NCBI RefSeq assembly: GCF_900115955.1
Contig: NZ_FOYL01000027.1
Coordinates: 1 to 39,788 of the forward strand
Source: Lentzea waywayandensis
GTDB lineage: Bacteria > Actinomycetota > Actinomycetes > Mycobacteriales > Pseudonocardiaceae
Length of the DNA stretch: 39,788 bases
Direction: 5' to 3'
This document shows positions 37,701 through 39,788 of the stretch, in pieces. The notes beneath the pieces are model-generated. The model was not told the origin of the DNA. It saw only the letters and a program-made list of their open reading frames with translations, and made no database searches. The translations under genes and the position numbers were made by a program. Each line of letters starts with the position of its first letter. The stretch's first letter is position 1.

Positions 37701-39788
37701 GAGGGCGGGGCCCCCACCGAGCGGCATCGTCCGTGTCCACCTCGGGGCGTCGCGCGACAGTTCGGCGACCAGGTTGTCGACTGCGGTGTAGTCGATTGGT
37801 GTATAGGGATCGACGTCGAGGCGTGCCTTGTGCAGCTCGTACGCGATGAGCACGCGGTTCTCTTCGCGTTCGAGGATCGCGTCGTTGCGTGACTTGTCCG
37901 CGCCCCGGTAAGGCAACAGCGGCGGCAACCCCGCCTCGACCAGCCTTTGCTCCGCTTCGGTGAGCAGCGCTTTTTCGACGGCACTCGTCTGCTTGCCGAC
38001 GACCGCGTTCGCACGGGCGATGTCTTCCCGGTTTCTGCCCTTGCCCTTGCCGTCGGCGGGCTGCTCGCCGTTCTCGCCTGTGGCCTGGCCGGCCTCCTTC
38101 TCTGCGGACGTCAGCTCCGTGGCGCCGTCCGCGCCCGGCTCAACGCCCGTCTCGGCGTCTCCGGACCACGTGCTCGCGAGCTCGGGTCCGGTGACGACCG
38201 CGGGCACAAGGACCTCGTGCGCCGCTGTCTGCTCAGATGCCACAGGAAGCGGGGCCAACTCGCTCTCCGTCGGACCGGCCCCTGACCGCACCTGCGGACC
38301 CGAGGTCGACATCGGCGAGTTCTGCGGAGCAGTAGCAGGCGAGGGCGTCGCACGAGAGGAAGTGTTCCCGGCCGCATCGCCCGCGGTCGCCGTCCCAGAC
38401 GTCGTGGATGCCGGAGAGAGAGTACTCACCGGGGTTGCAGCCGACGGAGTCGCGCCCGGACCAGACGTCGGCAAGCCAGCCGGGGTTGCAGCCGACAGAG
38501 TCGCGCCCGGACCAGACGTCGGCAAGCCAGCCGGGGTTGCAGCCGACAGAGTCGCGCCCGGACCAGACGTCGGCAAGCCGGCCGGTGCCGGCGCGACGGG
38601 AGGCGGAGGAAGATGACCTTCCGTCTGTCCCTCCGCCCGCGACTCCGCCACCGGCGTCCCCGACGACAGATCCACAGTGGACTGCAACGTCGCAGCCGAC
38701 GTGCCGTGCTCACCGGTCAGGTTCGGCGCGTTCGTCGACGCCGGAGGCACGTTCACGGACGAGTTCGGCGTGTTGGTCGACGACGAGCTGTTCGGCGCAG
38801 ACGTGTTCGTCTGGTTCGTGCCGGTGTTGTTGCCGGTGTCGCCTGGCGTGTTGCTCGAAGAACCAGACGTGCTCGTTGAGCCGTTGGAGCCGCTGTCACT
38901 ACCGACGCCGGTGCCGGTGCCGGTGCCGGTGCCGGTGTCGGTGTCGACACCGTTGCTGCCGCTGCCTTCCAGACTGATGGGCGGCGGACCGCCCTGCACC
39001 GACGACCCCAGCGGAGGCGCGCCGTTCTGCCCCGTGCTCGTACCCAAGTTCGACCCGGCACTCGTGCCTGAGCTGGAACCCGAGTTCGACCCGGCATTCG
39101 TTCCAGAGTTCGGCCCGGAGTTCGTTCCATTGCCAGACCCCGAGTTCGACCCGGAGTTCGACTGCGACCCGGACCCCGAGTGGGTGGAAGGTGAGCCTTC
39201 CGCGCCCAGGTTCGGCATCCCGCTTCCCGGCTCATACCCGGCAACGTCGATCTCGCCGGGCCTGTTCAGCGCGTCCTGCTTGAACTTCTTCTGATCCCGT
39301 TCGTTCTTCCAGTTCTGCAGCGCGGTCATGCCACCACCGGAGATGAGCCCGTTGACCATCCCCTTCCAAATGTCCCCGGGATCACCCCCGGCCGGAATCG
39401 TGATCGCACCCACGAACACCTCGGTAGCACCCTCGATGGCCGCGGCCGTCATCCACTTCCCGGCCCACGCCGGCTTGAAGATCGCCACGTTCCCGCCCAG
39501 GAACCCCGCGAACGCACCCGCCGCCGCCCCATAACCGAACGACTTCAGCGTGTCGTCCCAATCCCACGCCTTGTCGCTCTCGGCCTTCTGCCACAGCTGG
39601 ACGATCGCGTCGTCACGGAAATCCTCCAGGCCCTCGTCCAACGCCTGCCGCACCATCTCCTTGACGATCTTCGCGATACCGACCGTCACCACGCTCACCG
39701 TGATGTCGTCGACCGTCTTGCCCAGGAACGTCGAACCCGCATGCACCACGATCTGCAGAGCACGCGCCACCCACGCCGTGAACTGCTG
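19743..39788 (-). CDS. Giant multi-domain T7SS effector-like protein, at least 6,681 codons (N-terminus outside window)
   Basis: One frame is open from the right edge to a TGA at 19743-19745. The first in-frame start candidate is GTG 39770, but QQFTAW precedes it and the WXG100-like fold continues leftwards in the protein, so the gene starts outside. Residue numbers below count from that GTG. Order: CpnT-like helical region (to ~160); Ser/Gly/Asn/Thr/Pro linker (~190-575); lonely-Cys-type domain 1 (Cys1122); ART-like 1 (~1208-1400); DXD glycosyltransferase (W1627, D1754, D1756); Fic-like (H2346); ART-like 2 (~2440-2615); OmpA-C-like 1; AT-rich-encoded unknown domain (~3150-3340); lonely-Cys-type 2; OmpA-C-like 2; decayed metalloprotease (~4179); lonely-Cys-type 3 (Cys4358); OmpA-C-like 3; intact metalloprotease (H4947); helical repeats; lonely-Cys-type 4; decayed metalloprotease (~5925); lonely-Cys-type 5; OmpA-C-like 4; helical repeats. 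It has no Sec signal in view and is probably exported by T7SS. Confidence 0.96.
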   Translation of the reverse strand, partial: QQFTAWVARALQIVVHAGSTFLGKTVDDITVSVVTVGIAKIVKEMVRQALDEGLEDFRDDAIVQLWQKAESDKAWDWDDTLKSFGYGAAAGAFAGFLGGNVAIFKPAWAGKWMTAAAIEGATEVFVGAITIPAGGDPGDIWKGMVNGLISGGGMTALQNWKNERDQKKFKQDALNRPGEIDVAGYEPGSGMPNLGAEGSPSTHSGSGSQSNSGSNSGSGNGTNSGPNSGTNAGSNSGSSSGTSAGSNLGTSTGQNGAPPLGSSVQGGPPPISLEGSGSNGVDTDTGTGTGTGTGVGSDSGSNGSTSTSGSSSNTPGDTGNNTGTNQTNTSAPNSSSSTNTPNSSVNVPPASTNAPNLTGEHGTSAATLQSTVDLSSGTPVAESRAEGQTEGHLPPPPVAPAPAGLPTSGPGATLSAATPAGLPTSGPGATLSAATPAGLPTSGPGATPSAATPVSTLSPASTTSGTATAGDAAGNTSSRATPSPATAPQNSPMSTSGPQVRSGAGPTESELAPLPVASEQTAAHEVLVPAVVTGPELASTWSGDAETGVEPGADGATELTSAEKEAGQATGENGEQPADGKGKGRNREDIARANAVVGKQTSAVEKALLTEAEQRLVEAGLPPLLPYRGADKSRNDAILEREENRVLIAYELHKARLDVDPYTPIDYTAVDNLVAELSRDAPRWTRTMPLGGGPALDPSAASSSSLGANKIGHNSSDDTENDTDDGVSDTMEDGKDSVGLEGMPNLPQAERELGAVRLSQELQGTPAAVPMAAVDSAGNDFAFALDDVVHTVFAGGLSLHEAEPSTLAAEWASSPHATKVVVAPKSAGSESLLQAALDRGKVKIKDASWKADQKAGRAFILAGSGNTSHFMILLKDGKQGWITPAMLVEFVRRSGALPAAAPPPRSLIVTAGRSGLLQGAGGAGFELQREWSRVIGEVNVHAPVATPLMFRRRKDGVVLAVLPMAGVLQTFTAKSKGDLDAGLAKSAPYHGYDDKFAPHHFSLDDIDVRHVLQPGTDRPIGTVFDSVGQRFQADIYLPLPHGVTRSVTKPTSASGTTEDHEEPFKDIYPQMHKLVIHASALMGTLTHFQKGRLSVPGEVLARITEDLHFMVTGRALTDRFGGVLLMACSAAALSEPGGVAFDVFRELKKQKGRFLVTGSTTVLNPGVENGVRTLTIHDGGEWRSLGELGEIDTSTRPLSVADEPAGQGDALPDVRASSKERKWFRANYAAYTADLAEIKVMGLDDSMRDMAKEDLVAVAAYVRRDLFRTQVDNATHQDVVGQTKEGRFHQAFVSGFNQLGTHEGTVVRRLAISGEQELARFIAGYVPGTTVVETGFTSASLGPVHGGNVDVVIHSKNGRLATPLTSAQSARAVLFRPGTEFVVLDRSFSEDSGSWTITLAEPGAVVPDASVPVTAKVSPLATLAEGPLGLARKQEPVELEAEDNLQPDPRPEPSKGTGRAGTRVETDAPPLPPSPLSAPLDVLAEPGQGDLRLSPYASAQELLADLQAAVVTTQPRPVPPAEVTYLWTSEVPIIGPDVFGIRNAPEAPSFLAGHDYSALDGAASVEFLRALDMAAGVLPSGSDLAPERFANADPMLSVVFEPSPEARESWGVEEDLPPLPEKLDFSRTMHSVWLGGPLRDSGSMHTFRENFGDAARRNADRVQAVLWTDVPRQVFVDAAAGKQGFDGLISYDDVRSMARWAQDNSIVVVNVGEVFNSSSPMRLQEFFAVEMDKQTGPGYAAASDILRLEILRRFGGLYSDGDNRIGEVPDEASFLRSQVAFELPTGDWINSAFAMPKGHPFLDLYLDMIQNAYRMTDDTMSRYGAKDHAGDQETIGTATRRNSVIARTGLNLLSMVAEDTGLNSNVWRVPRIDYIEVGSDTSWIGAQPRPMPEAVTRAVTLDLTKRVVQTLVRDLTKRQGDLNLAGVADAVMAHPQPGMVWNAAVEFIASVPEFAAKVTTVTDGWYAREILGRKPERYGGHQDFFVELPDRAKAFIDSDPAGRVFEYGKYRAPGALRTREEVGDKGLDGSTDATVARRYTPLAGSGPDSDRDRSNLAVPGDAPAAQDVDTGAGNGYDPRGGFRTASPEPYSDNDVDAVPQPLSSSGLPGHPAMPETESVLDHTLAVAGWLDTLLERWGGTVPDAPRVNAAKLSDVVPERKWWRHYIDPRDHAGALEGNPVNPGGRYDGEASPGFQRGMVAAFTEVLDDSARIAEPVGWSEYQRMYGLATTHVKARAVNDGYFEVVGRDVFRDFYLGAEHPAADLFNDELLGRPLVNTMDPELAGDEERGHVFLSGGFSGSTWEFLRSYDAGEAAGLVTAAFEAYYTELGEATTDHDRLRAIGRLVRALHVLHVFGDGNGRLNIYLLLPRLLLTNGFPPVAVPSASMLFSGGFTVDQIAAALRWGMDQELDVEGGAEVVPEFAPDSSIVADDLDHVEDGFRGTTADRHQFKSAFGDYERYAQDVREAQKEKGHLAEVPEEDLVAVLAFANGELDVEPDTVHSTLTSGLNQLPSHHGAVAWVAHVPGEQLAAIAARYEPGSVVHEKTFIKATKVLQPVGDENVAFTVHSATGRDLSDLSALSDPFAVVFAPGSRFKVVTRRFQPDEPLDGGGMWFFGLVEQTGEQSVPAPVVTESDAIAGAMVLADNVGLVDLLTVTGPHREVMEFTLHSVIHSVVERMTLDSLADATAFSAAFSVAFEVAERNGLVDLVLGHDLDAEVLGGALFDVVDNLAGVPADEVGARVAQLADDVARLGEESPQAEDLAEAEPSEAEFPETEVRTPKGILVSPERIKELRDSYKWERPRLDEKPFDERARLIAEAADVVAEFVALPKFDVTAYESADHGYKALYGLVVHSVAAKISVLYAEGKTDVAHEVALLADNIARMLGIRLTSSAMPRGGAPRAGMSTLPPGSGSRARANSLEPASGPRVRTNTMPASTSAPASSTGSVEVVFDSGVTRLRDQPADQSRVENLARAVAAAALRAGREGRPLPQVSFTGYFVADSAGTDAMRDRYQQVRRVFGKALAAALGDRKKHGIGIKDIAFRDLVGRPSGTSRPRRAVRIDVEEEPEATTRPTAVMHPWSDKAWDLAQIEYAHRAAEFERNLAKVVFSLPEVNRELARIVKVIWDETPNDLRPKLGGGKAGAIGWFPGTLEDVRGVVENGNVRERVFLIRRRVKLWQEFGNISVRYPGHRQIHDDRNHSRRYKDYWTALNDAALSGWQRRLELDRIGKEDVFDREILHVSDLGVPLSLRENRALLNDGTIGWYQARLGKPLRLSSLFVHDGQRTGAIMWTGPSGSTHFIAQILEQVASAMQVDFNFELVRLAMLAVFYQGGGHSFHEVMLGFKQARPELEYHDNWGRYRTLAPLSERFLRRNVAVGGKFPDEHAIEMLDWAQLGAAISRPGVARLTGVDQYGDQHSFTSEQVEFVPLTNADQIALGVSLVDHDMLREVAAWATSEGAWRTIRVGWGTTPEQQGDWEDVPAPWAYESLARTRPFVIDARAFDGRLWLSTPGGGRQVSVTFDTVARAVLASKAFRQALVGSSTPLGSIVLLADWKFANNAKSSLAAALGRALLKEGYSLTVYVPTMGITVSSASVPIGTLPPSTILRDGGSWVTDGSRSDLGRVVDELLQPGHSPVPAHLARVVEATRDAVNELVDGLNSSGRGNLDLTVVRFDSSEDPRTVAFIWTAAMSYLAYNDIAVSAVRSVTDAVKTTSGWVVVRLPEAARAWIAVTGKGTWSRDQAGRAVSVVRPGRLLPPGSTAPQTDLAQFHVDAHQTSFQDEVVVPSAGLKELARWWVEATAELGLEGHGPPIASIEAHAFSQLGGQFIRLGAHVARAMAGNLRGYLIEMVRQEAALFGPNFPVPFADGPEIVPMSGVNGAELYPGVQARPSATITTSVLDGTRYPITKQAAVRRWKPRLIDAKNNVDALSDSKRDFVLGIASDIMRSRHEPPPSRLDLSYEADEYRKLYEHMRYIVANALRIAAARGDTLDMGRERARTISEELSQAFGTRRRPGGFGAEQANRPTAQRPHTLALAPMPTLTEVDESLPDDDEATPATPAPPHVDRSAELDRYRSKAPVNAVSLESPRGPVAFDVRRIEVEQGVWVREVTLNLYTIFEENLKQEERDEFWRAMQRGVESTFNRGLVLPSSGDHLRVQVVKAAHDWTFHIEVDVYSGELDRSPEELAQGIADMLGAFDPDAATTVTDLQLSLLEANSSPDGLLGLAHTDLPGPASGQWLSGVDREGRRRVFTSNQVFKNLVTRDGSAIGALFTGMPGLPNWVSRRDRAAALFLMDATNTRRMPVQLPGLDGDTTRVMGFHGFNTVGELWVAAIGAVTVEPSTWVEVAEDSGVLDGAPDDSLVFLASCSISGLPEDHGFMHMVQRLFTDRGRKVRLAGGSQDILVHEDHETDGTLYVLDGGHVNVADPTTESGDDAVVAELVAAALSDWKYAPKGTGPAAGGKTRLADRALTLTLVKGIVEYLLHTVETRDGDLDLAKAYLRAEAHERPDLVLAVVLAVIAEDSRSDEVRTLTNRKKNSSKDGSWTKVPLNALARSRFTVTGKSVWDHLTGEVRRPVTLVPLGESAPRRTGEVPAPAPLEVHFDASTNLVEEHASHDDFARTTAEIAIENAEDGIAPPTTEIIGRASAGVADGDEGDVLTTATERAKQTRDHLRHLVGRQLQSLSADDEIALSPDLIVTDDVSGTVLPDSTAPAPAATATVTLTLPPVTSTPGRSLVQPQVSAVPTDVRAGTLSAEAVPVVDAETDSHDIKSPKRMVLDDESWRHSTASTADWMEPDQPLHRDLWEHLRDKATPAVIRTAPFSVSDQSVIVPGNEPGARPKIVLGPAFRETEAAFELRRMEVAPSRWVKEFTVKVFLQMPEDADASRVEGLKNAMDRGVNWFYNQGYRLPSGDQLHVRVEFVDSADEATLNVAVHPDGEPSSQHSFGLSDIDTTLAHEIGHTLSLYDAYRFTALFQNAKKDAVHRGRDGRVLGPVLSRQVSDRGLMSDGLYRPDAQLVPREAWLLEHAVLAGPALVESGQPASLVRDTTYVVLHGDTPAAVTPSLYDRADAGDTDAITALAGQGHRASFDALVGLAAADDPVAHHALVELAGSDQVHALAALVRIGNVDVHPELGGRKAIEALTDLVDVPARPHQVAKSLLRELAGEGQPAAIEALVRTKDAAGLGEALRKGHESAYEGITRLAADGDQAAVDLVADRGDLGALVAAVVAGSIPARTVLDDIAVNGDVTTLADLAEQGDMDAARDLAVIGNAEGLRVLAPAAYEALGPLVSRADMGVRQSVLREVVRDVATRQQREGADSAVRRAADLAEAHNLLELCGVTGLLMARFADDPEVDRALFGVMSSVAGTDEKASERAGRILQAFELLDESGHLEVGAVPVARFVQVFTGIAARLASVAVNDLVVMPPVDEAGTSVPASSVGTAPTNGAPEPVFGQLVQSQPSGAATNKSPHPSTVARANWRAAGSLVRGYVYSNATNPPELSAAHVANVLFMGLDLSEGGQWLGDVRVPASAVQRRPWYLDGLLTRLDLFPQHSTEKWQLSSWLGVNTPTDVHLEEVRSSGRRARTLTHYLSTWSEVVVVGVLTHDHRALVDVPGRGYLLVDGHALAHLLKFFGALDGHQDGSKIFLATIVHSGMAQQELLAESLQTSLAELGYDRRVAVGTMPVPKDAKFPFVPDGGHLRIFGAVDTELLVGELAAAYKTAWRYRPTTRGTGAAVSLDDRAEVLALMTSAGEKARGLTAAERVLAVFRELRRKTSSDIAEVLVFAFARAMFDVRHKRDLWSLASAKVGVGDFDEVRHLARKTTVGRRGGRIFYDVVRIEVYPGIWMREAQLRIRLDVAPNVTPEQRAALWRNLVIGVDQAYGFTDRLPHSGDWFRVQVLLVDSLDQDAHVTVRFGSAAESKTSWKVGSTPSVLSAHIADLLGGPDLLSIEQLAPFEALEATPYSRLLEETPWNRPLVQGKDAAGRVRWFTVADVQPTSLTSGDTSRGLVFPSQIGTWSPEVLNALAEFGVGDVQLVEMGTRRTMAAGPQTNGFYPLIVIADEKAAVVTVESIGDVWIDATVFGMLVAEHLKGGARSQSMLLITPFAAVPPQDDSFVVNFGQVLRSNHELDVHEVAAATHGLDVVLDQRGAPRLMVPGGGHLNVFPRNHQADVAELQRALDSDWIYAPSGPKPVGVLSTTADRGATIALIKGLVESVSFQVTSQRGVLNLAGLHEVAGQQHENADDVVKEVLRKIAIAHPRLRDQITTVVTAMKLTVRREYSWEPDDSFNERFTLTGKSHWDSKNGLAYAPVRMNAPGLRPQVVWDLSSLKAVIYLDPNSSKKDAWRSHTILNHNDLDRMAHKIAQLVVETGGSGHPSPVLHLTSYARIARSFGSGAEKEAEKEKDAEAKAWFRAVRTLGELRAAILSHMYSVGRPETLAADWSFPGIAAAQITPVALPRDTARASAARVEITIVESETLVRGHRQRGDVAGLLRLSSAGVGLARDALVELAIGGNTEALRAILAHPTSHIDALAKLVSAGITEARDVLYERARRGNTYAIDQLIRTSDVEGLAQAGTVAALKELERLAIRGDERVVDALAVRGDVPTLARLAEKNVVAARTALVELAKANNEDALAALERMEDVAGLVAAVRARAASASVHLTTLAGNGNSDALAAMLAIWGPGP
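19746..20365 (-). repeat. Alpha-helical protein repeats, block 2 (C-terminus of the giant)
   Basis: About 200 residues of repeated helix pairs with the pattern A-R-x-x-L-x-E-L-A-x-x-G-N-x-x-A-L and G-D-V-x-x-L-A-R-L, ending AAMLAIWGPGP. Unlike most polymorphic toxins, the C-terminus is thus a solenoid rather than a toxin domain. Confidence 0.72.
21295..21905 (-). other. Domain: lonely-Cys-type domain 5 (Cys lost)
   Basis: GRVRWFTVADVQPTSL at the start matches GRRRVFTSNQVFKNL of copy 3; SQSMLLITPFAAVPPQDDS stands where the Cys strand should be, and VPGGGHLNVFP closes it. Confidence 0.55.
21945..22320 (-). other. Domain: decayed copy B of the zinc metalloprotease
   Basis: YDVVRIEVYPGIWMREAQL and LPHSGDWFRVQVLLVDS match the intact copy; the active-site helix reads LSAHIADLLGGPD, so H-E-I-G-H became A-H-I-A-D (codons 21984-21998). 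Confidence 0.75.
22690..23375 (-). other. Domain: lonely-Cys-type domain 4 (Cys lost)
   Basis: RGYLLVDGHALAHLLKFFG, SKIFLATIVHSGMAQQELL and PDGGHLRIFGAV follow the common layout; the Cys position reads T-I-V. Confidence 0.52.
23615..24590 (-). repeat. Alpha-helical (HEAT/ARM-like) protein repeats, block 1
   Basis: Degenerate units of about 22-35 residues such as ALVGLAAADDPVAHHALVELA and AAGLGEALRKGHESAYEGIT, with Leu/Ala helix pattern and G-[DN] turns. The same kind of unit forms the C-terminal block at 19,746-20,365 (ALVELAIGGNTEALRAILA, RGDVPTLARLAEKN). Such solenoids bind proteins. The first block follows the protease, and the second ends the giant. Confidence 0.72.
24685..25245 (-). other. 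Domain: intact zincin metalloprotease (HEIGH, Met-turn)
   Basis: FELRRMEVAPSRWVKEFTV, a central strand with LPSGDQLHVRVEFV, then DTTLAHEIGHTLSLYDAYR with HEIGH at bases 24918-24932 (H4947, E4948, H4951), and RGLMSDGLYRP as the Met-turn (near 24,777-24,791). Zinc ligands and the general base are kept, so the module should be proteolytic. It may cut a target protein or process the giant itself. Confidence 0.82.
26515..27095 (-). other. Domain: lonely-Cys-type domain 3 (Cys present)
   Basis: SLVFLASCSISGLPEDHGF holds Cys4358 (codon 26697-26699), preceded by GFHGFNTVGELWVAAIG and followed by TLYVLDGGHVNV. This and domain 1 are the only copies with the Cys. Confidence 0.6.
27150..27540 (-). other. 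Domain: decayed copy A of the zinc metalloprotease
   Basis: FDVRRIEVEQGVWVREVTL and LPSSGDHLRVQVV match the intact copy at 24,685-25,245, and the active-site helix aligns as LAQGIADMLGAFD against LAHEIGHTLSLYD, so H-E-I-G-H became Q-G-I-A-D (codons 27222-27236). No zinc can be bound. Confidence 0.78.
28950..29375 (-). other. Domain: lonely-Cys-type domain 2 (Cys lost)
   Basis: FDTVARAVLASKAFRQALVG, then GSIVLLADWKFANNAKSSL and ILRDGGSWV align with the other copies (VFLASCSISGLPED); the Cys position is Asp/Trp here. Confidence 0.5.
29750..30320 (-). other. AT-richer island in the giant frame with unrecognised domain (GGGHSFHEVM)
   Basis: The stretch is visibly richer in A and T than the flanks, while the frame stays open. 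It encodes FGNISVRYPGHRQIHDDRNH, a polar helical part, SSLFVHDGQRTGAIMWTGP and VFYQGGGHSFHEVMLGFKQ (the motif codons are near 29,772-29,803). The Gly-rich loop with His-Ser-Phe-His-Glu could be a catalytic or metal site. I know no family with it. Confidence 0.55.
30595..30965 (-). other. Domain: OmpA-C-like segment 1 (best preserved of four)
   Basis: VEVVFDSGVTRLRDQ, then QVSFTGYFVADSAGTD, a helix with YQQVRRVFGKALAAALG, and RRAVRIDVEEE follow the OmpA-C order (F-x-S-x-x-L, GY-D--G, Q-RA--V---L, NRRV-I-V). Three poorer copies lie at about 28,170-28,495, 25,720-26,015 and 20,500-20,825. In OmpA this fold binds peptidoglycan; the key Asp and Arg are only partly kept, so cell-wall binding is speculative. 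Confidence 0.5.
31925..32450 (-). other. Domain: ADP-ribosyltransferase-like fold 2, degenerate
   Basis: A paralogue of ART-like domain 1: GLNQLPSHHGAVAWVAHVPG against GFNQLGTHEGTVVRRLAISG. The conserved Arg became Trp/Ala, the STS strand reads KTFIKAT, and the ExE position before VVFAPGSRFKVV is P-F-A. All three catalytic elements are lost. Confidence 0.68.
32560..33330 (-). other. Domain: Fic/Fido-like, HxFxDGNGR motif
   Basis: LHVLHVFGDGNGRLNIYLLL holds the Fic core H-x-F-x-[DE]-G-N-G-R with the catalytic His2346 (codon 32733-32735). The second Arg of the canonical HPFxxGNGRxxR is Ile here. Fic proteins transfer AMP or other groups to Ser, Thr or Tyr of targets. The His, Asp, Gly-Asn-Gly and first Arg are kept, so activity is possible; the missing last Arg may change nucleotide use. 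No clear inhibitory helix was seen. Confidence 0.72.
34100..34960 (-). other. Domain: TcdA/TcdB-like DXD glycosyltransferase, motifs intact
   Basis: MHSVWLGGPL (W1627) matches the 'IHFIWFGG' start of large clostridial toxin glycosyltransferases. YAAASDILRLEILRRFGGLY followed by SDGDN (D1754-x-D1756, bases 34503-34511) matches their 'AAASDILRLEILKNYGG-YLDVD' block that binds the sugar nucleotide and metal ion. Asp and Arg of SDILR are kept as well. A later SSVAFEL-like strand and WINSAFAMPKGHPFLD complete the fold. It should be an active glycosyltransferase; donor and target are unknown. Confidence 0.82.
35570..36150 (-). other. Domain: ADP-ribosyltransferase-like fold 1, catalytic Glu pair lost
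   Basis: The R-S-E order is visible: Arg in GTVVRRLAIS, the STS-like FTSAS in VVETGFTSASLG, and the last strand VLFRPGTEFVVL. The two residues that should be the ExE glutamates just before VLF are Ala (A1364-R-A1366; canonical E-x-E-V-L-F). The domain should fold but not transfer ADP-ribose. Confidence 0.72.
36225..37450 (-). other. Domain: lonely-Cys-type domain 1 (Cys present)
   Basis: VVHTVFAGGLSLHE at the start, HKLVIHASALMGTLTHF in the middle, then GGVLLMACSAAALSEPGG with the single Cys1122 (codon 36405-36407) and the closing TLTIHDGGEWRSLG. Four further copies of the same fold occur later. The layout (a strand ending in Cys, a helix, a strand, then DGG-H/E) looks like a caspase/hemoglobinase-like or other Cys-nucleophile fold, but this is inference. 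Confidence 0.6.
38045..39195 (-). repeat. Low-complexity linker of the giant protein (Ser/Gly/Asn/Thr, then Pro/Ala)
   Basis: About 380 codons of disordered, repeat-like sequence: many S-G-S-N-S-G units, a short T-G run encoded by a GGTGCC hexanucleotide array (38906-38945), an N/T/P-rich part and a P/A/T-rich part with a 51-bp tandem repeat. It separates the export region from the enzymatic part, as in many polymorphic toxins. Confidence 0.85.
38431..38583 (-). repeat. Three tandem 51-bp repeats (17-residue units)
   Basis: Units begin at 38431, 38482 and 38533 and differ at only a few bases. Each encodes P-A-G-L-P-T-S-G-P-G-A-T-[LP]-S-A-A-T. The near identity points to recent slippage or unequal exchange, so the copy number may vary between strains. 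Confidence 0.92.
39285..39788 (-). other. Domain: CpnT-like WXG100-related N-terminal region (partial)
   Basis: VVHAGSTFLGKTVDDITVSV, DEGLEDFRDDAIVQLWQ, KAWDWDDTLKSFGYGAAAG and GATEVFVGAITIPAGG follow the pattern of the helical N-terminal region of CpnT-type and other actinobacterial T7SS toxins (long helices, then a Gly/Ala-rich hydrophobic stretch). In those proteins this region directs export through the type VII system. The preceding helix lies beyond the right edge. Confidence 0.7.

Noticed and set aside
38906..38945. CRISPR-like or regulatory repeat array
   Set aside because: It is a GGTGCC hexanucleotide run that codes Thr-Gly in the linker; there are no spacers.
38677..39294. A 205-codon plus-strand frame with regular D-P-E-F and V-P repeats
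   Set aside because: The periodicity is the complement of the Ser/Gly/Asn/Thr linker of the giant; no ribosome site and no known fold.

Overview
The window looks like a chromosomal accessory region of a high-GC actinomycete, most likely of the Pseudonocardiales (Saccharothrix, Lentzea, Kibdelosporangium or Amycolatopsis-like). The reasons are the strong G/C bias at third codon positions, frequent GTG and TTG starts, a LAL-type LuxR regulator, a DUF1996 secreted protein, a DUF574-type methyltransferase remnant and a WXG100-related type VII secretion (T7SS) giant protein. The genus call is inference; no rRNA or tRNA is present.

Left part (1-19,100): small, mostly monocistronic genes mixed with many broken ones. 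Intact or apparently intact genes are the C-terminal end of an FAD/NAD(P)-binding oxidoreductase (1-585), a two-domain universal stress protein, a secreted M23 peptidase, a secreted DUF1996 protein, a 70-aa hypothetical protein, a 900-aa LAL LuxR regulator, an orphan OmpR-type response regulator, a glutamate/amino-acid-binding lipoprotein followed by a Ser/Thr/Pro-rich membrane-anchored protein, a compact operon (IscA/ErpA-like protein, then a 156-aa unknown, then a 60-aa unknown) and a 117-aa secreted protein. Between them lie decayed genes recognised by reading motifs across frames: an alpha/beta hydrolase with compensating frameshifts (1966-2667), an IS630-type transposase N-terminus (3806-4060), a second alpha/beta hydrolase remnant (9480-9850), an IS630-type transposase C-terminus on the other strand (9813-10080), an FMN-azoreductase with amber codons at two tryptophan positions (10,368-10,700), an Hsp70-like gene broken into at least three frames (13,914-14,929) and a SAM-dependent methyltransferase remnant (about 17,918-18,870). 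This is a pseudogene graveyard beside the giant gene.

Right half (19,117-39,788, minus strand): one reading frame of more than 6,680 codons, still open at the right edge, followed 68 nt downstream by a 185-aa acidic protein of the kind often found beside such giants (T7SS-associated protein, candidate immunity or chaperone partner). The giant begins with a CpnT-like WXG100-related helical region and a long Ser/Gly/Asn/Thr/Pro linker. It then strings together a mosaic of toxin-like modules: two ADP-ribosyltransferase-like folds that have lost the ExE glutamates, a large-clostridial-toxin-type DXD glycosyltransferase with its key residues intact, a Fic-like domain with an HxFxDGNGR motif, one intact HEIGH zinc metalloprotease plus two paralogous copies whose HEIGH became QGIAD and AHIAD, five copies of a domain of the 'lonely Cys' type (Cys kept in two), four OmpA-C-like segments and two blocks of alpha-helical repeats. 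An AT-richer island inside the frame carries an unrecognised domain with a GGGHSFHEVM motif.

Reading of the whole: a probable T7SS-exported multi-effector polypeptide combining active enzymatic modules with decayed copies of its own modules. This is the most interesting object in the window.
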